Below, piece after piece: positions 4,815 through 8,285 of a DNA stretch of 8,285 nucleotides (within the stretch, counting starts at the first letter, position 1; each line of letters begins with the position of its first letter). A program made the translations under genes and the position numbers. The stretch is from Candidatus Hodarchaeota archaeon. GTDB taxonomy: Archaea; Asgardarchaeota; Heimdallarchaeia; Hodarchaeales; Hodarchaeaceae. Below the pieces are notes generated by a model. It saw only the letters and a list, made by a program, of their open reading frames with translations, had not been told where the DNA came from and did no database searches. The stretch covers positions 1 through 8,285 of the forward strand of contig JAUUVJ010000163.1 of NCBI GenBank assembly GCA_030589605.1. The letters run 5' to 3'.

Positions 4815-6290
4815 TCAAAGCAAACCAACCTTTTCATTGAATTGTATAATCAATTCGTCAATTTTCGGAGTCAAAGAGTGAATATTTCCCCAAAAATTAT
4901 CATAATCATACCATTGGCGATTCAATTCTTCTAGTTTTTTCCCTTGTTGTTCAATCCATGTATAATATTTTAAATTGTGAATTCTCTTTTTTTCAGTATA
5001 ACGAAGTTCAATCAAACTATCTGTTTTTATTTCCCTGAGTGAACGATGATAATCAACCGCTGCATTGCGATTAGTGTATTTTCCGAATTCAGCTCTCAAT
5101 TCTCTTAATCGTGATTGATACATTTGCTCAGTAGAATCTGTAAAAACGGTTAAAATAACATCATTACTGGTCATTTCATAATATTTTGCCATTTTAATTG
5201 CCATTAGAGTATTAGCAATACTTGAAATTCCTAAGAGAGGTAATTGATTTATTGTTTCCTCATTTATTCCTTGTTCTCTTAAATATTTATGACCTGATTG
5301 CTCATTGAATAAGCGCAATAGGTTCATACAATTTTGATCATCAATAGCAATAACAAGGTCAGTATTTTTAACATTATGAATCCATGGGATGTGTTTATCA
5401 CCAATACCTTCTATCCTATGGTAACCGTAACCATTATTGAACATTGTTGGGCATTGAAGAGATTCCCCCGCTGCAATCATACTTCTTGGGAAGTGTTTTT
5501 TCAATAGATCTCCACAACCTAGTGTTCCTGCCGAACCAGTAGTTAGACAAACCCCTTGATACTTCCCACCATTGAGTTCTTTATCAAGAACTTCTTTCAT
5601 TGCATTTCCAGTCACTTCAAAATGCCATAAATGATTACCAAATTCATCAAATTGATTGAACGTAACAATAGCATTCTTTCCACGCTCTGCTTGTAACTCC
5701 CAACATTTATCAAAAATCTCTTTAACATTGCTTTCCCCTCCTGGAGTTTTAATAATTTCCCCACTCACAGTTTTTAGCCATTCATACCTTTCTTTACTCA
5801 TCTCTTTTGGTAGTATTGCTATTGAATCACAAGCTAATAATGCAGAATCAAAAGCTCCACCACGACAATAATTTCCTGTTGATGGCCAAACAGCTTTTTG
5901 GGTAACTGGATTAAATTGACCTGTAACGAGTCGTGGTATTAAGCATCCAAATGCTGCTCCAACTTTGTGAACACCTGTTGGAAACCATTTACCTACTAAA
6001 GCTAGTATTCTGGCTTCAACCCCTGTTAATTCAGGAGGGAGCTCAATGTAGTTAGGAATACCTTGAAAATTACCACCATGATCAATTGGTTCATTTTTCC
6101 AACAGATTCTGAATAAATTACGTGGAGCTACCGCCCATAAACTTAAATCTCGTAATTCATCTTTCACATTTTGAGGTACTAACTTTTGAGGATTTTTCTG
6201 CTGCTCAAAGGTTGGTATAATGATGTTTCGTTCTCTTGCTCTATTTATTGCCTGCTCAAGAACTTTTTCATTCAATGTTAAATCGATCAT
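4815..6290 (-). CDS. Fold-type II PLP-dependent enzyme (cysteine synthase/TrpB superfamily), unknown substrate
   Basis: This 491-residue cytosolic enzyme shows the marks of the tryptophan-synthase-beta / cysteine-synthase fold. KWFPTGVHKVGAA (101-113) contains the expected Schiff-base Lys109. PSTGNYCRGGAF (136-147) is the asparagine loop that contacts PLP and substrate. LTTGSAGTLGCGD (249-261) is the phosphate-binding loop. IEGIGDKHIPWI (293-304) and LGISSIANTL (353-362) match conserved late motifs of the cysteine synthase group. Family members catalyse beta-replacement or elimination on serine, threonine or their activated esters. The protein is about 150 residues longer than a standard cysteine synthase: an N-terminal cap of about 70 residues and a charged C-terminal helical extension from about 385 that has no obvious ligand motif. 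I recognise the superfamily but not a specific enzyme. ATG 6290 is the start; no Shine-Dalgarno is evident. Its upstream spacer is shared with divergent trmO. Confidence 0.85.
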   Translation of the reverse strand: MIDLTLNEKVLEQAINRARERNIIIPTFEQQKNPQKLVPQNVKDELRDLSLWAVAPRNLFRICWKNEPIDHGGNFQGIPNYIELPPELTGVEARILALVGKWFPTGVHKVGAAFGCLIPRLVTGQFNPVTQKAVWPSTGNYCRGGAFDSALLACDSIAILPKEMSKERYEWLKTVSGEIIKTPGGESNVKEIFDKCWELQAERGKNAIVTFNQFDEFGNHLWHFEVTGNAMKEVLDKELNGGKYQGVCLTTGSAGTLGCGDLLKKHFPRSMIAAGESLQCPTMFNNGYGYHRIEGIGDKHIPWIHNVKNTDLVIAIDDQNCMNLLRLFNEQSGHKYLREQGINEETINQLPLLGISSIANTLMAIKMAKYYEMTSNDVILTVFTDSTEQMYQSRLRELRAEFGKYTNRNAAVDYHRSLREIKTDSLIELRYTEKKRIHNLKYYTWIEQQGKKLEELNRQWYDYDNFWGNIHSLTPKIDELIIQFNEKVGLL

Positions 6291-6611
6291 GATTTTACCA
6301 GCTTTTCATGTTTTAGTTTCATAGACAGATTTTTTTATCCTGAAATAAGCACAAATTCTATTCCTTTTTAGTTATACCGTGACTTCTTAATTAATTAGAT
6401 TTATTAAACCTTAAATAGATATTAAAGTGTTTCAAACAAAGTGGTAAACTTAATGTCAAAAAGGTTATTCGAGCGATTTATTGTTTCATTTAGGCAAAAA
6501 AAGGTGTCAAACATAGATAATATTCTTTGATTTTTAATATATCATTATAGGTTGAATATAGTTTTTTGATTAAGATCAAATTCCAACTATCTTAAGAGGA
6601 TTGATGAAATT
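6291..6611. other. Divergent intergenic spacer between the PLP enzyme gene and trmO
   Basis: This 321-base spacer is very AT-rich. On the plus strand a TATA-like element is at 6531-6542. On the minus strand, TTTAATAAAT and TATTTAAGG (both within about 6395-6420) could serve the PLP gene, though that would imply a leader of 80 bases or more. I see no coding frame, tRNA, long repeat or obvious riboswitch. Confidence 0.5.
6531..6542 (+). promoter_or_regulatory. Candidate TATA box for trmO
   Basis: TTTTTAATATAT is a good archaeal TATA-like sequence. A start site about 25 bases on would give a leader of roughly 45 bases that includes the GAGG near 6596-6599, twelve bases before ATG 6612. Confidence 0.4.
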
Positions 6612-7058
6612 ATGGAATTAAAACCAATAGGTTTTGTGAAAACACCCATAAGTGATACAAAAGATTGGAATTGGGGCGAAGTGCATTCAGAAATCGTAAT
6701 AGATGTATCCTTAGCCCCTGGGTTAAAAGGATTAGAAGATTTTTCTCATCTCATTGTTATATTCTATATGCATAAAACTACAGTAAATTTGGAGAAAAAC
6801 TTAGTTCGACATCCAAGAGAAAGTACAGATTTCCCTTTTATAGGGATTTTTGCTCAACGAGCTAAACATCGTCCAAATCCTATTGGAATTACAACGGTAC
6901 CGATAATATCAGTACAAAATAATATAATAACAGTCGAACGATTAGATGCTATTGATGGTACTCCGATTTTAGATATTAAACCATATTTTCCGATTTTTGA
7001 CCGAGTTGATGCAAAAACTCCAAAGTGGGTCGATGAACTCATGAAAGGCTATTTTTAA
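6612..7058 (+). CDS. trmO: TrmO/TsaA-type tRNA m6t6A37 methyltransferase
   Basis: This 148-residue protein matches the TrmO (TsaA, YaeB, VirR) family from end to end. TrmO uses SAM to N6-methylate threonylcarbamoyladenosine at position 37 of threonine tRNA, using an unusual beta-barrel rather than a Rossmann fold. Visible family motifs are LKPIGFVKTP (3-12), LKGLEDFSHLIVIFYMHK (38-55), RHPRE (66-70), FAQRAKHRPNPIGITTV (80-96) and LDAIDGTPILDIKPYFP (111-127), which between them form the SAM pocket and active site. It is the short single-domain form typical of archaea, without the C-terminal domain of the E. coli enzyme. Archaeal members are mostly uncharacterised, so the exact tRNA target is inferred. 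ATG 6612 has a GAGG twelve bases upstream. An earlier ATG at 6604 is out of frame and encodes only five residues. It converges on the downstream transporter gene. Confidence 0.92.
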   Translation: MELKPIGFVKTPISDTKDWNWGEVHSEIVIDVSLAPGLKGLEDFSHLIVIFYMHKTTVNLEKNLVRHPRESTDFPFIGIFAQRAKHRPNPIGITTVPIISVQNNIITVERLDAIDGTPILDIKPYFPIFDRVDAKTPKWVDELMKGYF

Positions 7059-7061
7059 TTA

Positions 7062-7067
7062 TTTTTT
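7062..7067 (+). terminator. T-run terminator candidate after trmO
   Basis: Six T residues begin three bases after the trmO TAA, in the 69-base gap before the convergent transporter gene. This fits an archaeal U-tract terminator; no strong hairpin precedes it. Confidence 0.35.
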
Positions 7068-7127
7068 CAGGGAATATTCAATTATTGATTTCTATGGTAT
7101 CTATAAAGATCAATGAGCCATTCCCAT

Positions 7128-8069
7128 CTAAACAATAGTTTGATCATTGAGAATTATTTTATCAGGAATTACTTTATAATTTACTAAAGCAACTCCAACA
7201 GCGCATAGAATTCCCCCTATAAGTGTAAATATAGAAAATTCATTCAAAAATATCCAAGCGATAAGTAATGAAACTAATGGTATTAAGAATTGAATATTTC
7301 CTGCTTTTATAGGACCATACTTTTGCACTAACTGTAAATATAAGGTAAAAGCGATGGCAGCAGCTCCAAATCCGATAATCAAGAGCCCCCATATACTTTC
7401 TAGAGTATAACTTTCAAGCGAAGGAAGTTGGTCTCCTATGACAAAGGAAATTCCAAAGAGACGCCCTGCAGCGAATAATAAATTAAGTGTTGTAACCTCT
7501 TCTGACCCTGTATCCTGAAAAAAGCGTTTTAAAGTTAGAGAATATCCAGCCCAACCAACTCCTGAAAGAAAACCTAGAAAATTTCCAATTATAAAATCTG
7601 ATAGTGTAGTGATTTCTATTGATCCTAAAAAAACAATCATAATCCCAATAGAGGATATTATAAAACCAATTGTTTTATTTGGGGAATAATTTTCATCATC
7701 AAATAGTATTGGTGCAAATAAATAAATAATACATGGATTAAAATTGAGTAGTACTGAACTACTACTTCCGAGAATGTAATATACAGAAAAATTCTGACCA
7801 ATGATCAATAAAACTAACCAAGACGCACTAAATAGAATTAATTTTGGGTTTTTCCACAATATTTGTTTTAAAGATGTCAATTTACCCTGTTGAAATAGAA
7901 GAAGAAAAAATAAAGCAATAAATCCAAGAAAATAACGTAGAAATCCAAAATAAAACCCTGGAAAAGCACCCGTTGTTCCAACCCATAATTTAGATATAAT
8001 TGGAGGAGTAGACCAAAAAAGAACAATAATACTTGACTTTGAAACAAAATTCATATCAATTTTATTCAT
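7128..8069 (-). CDS. DMT/EamA-family transporter, complete
   Basis: This protein of about 313 residues has ten predicted membrane helices in two EamA repeats (about 10-145 and 160-298), the standard layout of the drug/metabolite transporter superfamily. Recognisable pieces are FYFGFLRYFLGFIALFFLLL at the second helix, GFLSGVGWAGYSLTLKRFF opening the second repeat, and IGFGAAAIAFTLYLQLV followed by KAGNIQFLIPLVSLLIAWIF near the end. The first-repeat segment YYILGSSSSVLLNFNPC is also typical. Members export or import amino acids, purines, sugars or other small metabolites; no substrate motif is visible. The start is given as ATG 8069; a TTG directly before it (8072) is possible, and neither has a clear Shine-Dalgarno. 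Two TATA-like elements lie about 55-80 bases upstream. It is a paralogue of the fragment at the left edge of the window but not adjacent to it. Confidence 0.9.
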   Translation of the reverse strand: MNKIDMNFVSKSSIIVLFWSTPPIISKLWVGTTGAFPGFYFGFLRYFLGFIALFFLLLFQQGKLTSLKQILWKNPKLILFSASWLVLLIIGQNFSVYYILGSSSSVLLNFNPCIIYLFAPILFDDENYSPNKTIGFIISSIGIMIVFLGSIEITTLSDFIIGNFLGFLSGVGWAGYSLTLKRFFQDTGSEEVTTLNLLFAAGRLFGISFVIGDQLPSLESYTLESIWGLLIIGFGAAAIAFTLYLQLVQKYGPIKAGNIQFLIPLVSLLIAWIFLNEFSIFTLIGGILCAVGVALVNYKVIPDKIILNDQTIV

Positions 8070-8072
8070 CAA

Positions 8073-8285
8073 TGAACCAACTTTCTATCAAAGATCTATG
8101 AAAATACTCTTCAGAAGCTAATTATAAAGTGAAACAACGATTTATATTCCATTCTTTATTCTTTTTCATTAGCGAGACAAACTAATTTGCTCAATAAATA
8201 TCAATATATCTTTAAAACTTGAAGTACTAAAGATTATGCCCTTTAAATAATTAGATTAAGAAAATATAAAAAGATTAAGATCACC
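8073..8285. promoter_or_regulatory. Upstream region of the complete transporter gene
   Basis: On the minus strand two TATA-like boxes are visible: ACTTTATAAT (8121-8130) and GGAATATAAATCG (8138-8150). Either would place transcription start 25-45 bases before the transporter ATG. The remaining bases to 8285 show no coding frame or RNA gene that I can recognise. Confidence 0.35.

Noticed and set aside
5656..5871. Plus-strand 71-residue frame within the PLP enzyme gene
   Set aside because: It is antisense to conserved enzyme motifs, so is explained by the real gene. The same reasoning removes the frames at 611-826, 2328-2573 and 6854-7042.
1..8285. CRISPR array, insertion sequence, tRNA/rRNA gene or prophage module
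   Set aside because: I found no regularly spaced repeats, transposase-like frames, terminal inverted repeats, cloverleaf-like segments or phage genes on either strand by reading.

Overview
The window is AT-rich (roughly two thirds A+T by eye) and looks archaeal. Genes are preceded by TATA-like boxes rather than bacterial -35/-10 pairs, some stop codons are followed by T-runs, and Shine-Dalgarno use is mixed (clear GGAG/GAGG before some genes, none before others). The protein set also fits an anaerobic, uncultured archaeon: an HgcA/HgcB-like pair, a single-domain TrmO, a YbjQ protein, and a multi-pass membrane protein with an HHPxC...CxxC signature. An Asgard-type lineage is my best guess, but no marker gene here proves it.

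Layout. Positions 1-208 (minus) hold the N-terminal 69 codons of a DMT/EamA transporter that runs off the left edge. Just upstream on the same strand is a compact two-gene unit, 281-1470: an HgcA-like corrinoid membrane protein followed 14 bases later by an HgcB-like two-cluster ferredoxin. A 331-base divergent spacer separates it from a plus-strand set: a YbjQ-type protein with an unusual Cys ladder (1802-2149), a four-helix Cys/His membrane protein (2188-2778), and a six-helix membrane protein that resembles an M48 peptidase with its HExxH motif destroyed (2867-4039). Seven bases later the minus strand resumes with a class I SAM methyltransferase (4047-4706), preceded in transcription order by a large fold-type II PLP enzyme (4815-6290). 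A 321-base divergent spacer leads to plus-strand TrmO (6612-7058), which converges on a second, complete EamA transporter (7128-8069, minus). The last 213 bases are its upstream region.

The standout is the HgcAB-like pair. HgcA and HgcB are the only known enzymes of microbial mercury methylation, and their native role is unknown. Here HgcA keeps the domain plan and the cobalt-capping Trp-Cys, but its cap-helix motif departs from the Hg-methylator consensus. HgcB ends shortly after its second Fe-S cluster, so it has neither the conserved downstream Cys nor the C-terminal Cys pair needed for mercury methylation. The simplest reading, which is inference, is a corrinoid/ferredoxin methyl-transfer system related to HgcAB that does not methylate mercury. 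The M48-like pseudo-peptidase and the Cys-ladder YbjQ protein are secondary points of interest. No rRNA, tRNA, CRISPR array or insertion sequence was recognised.
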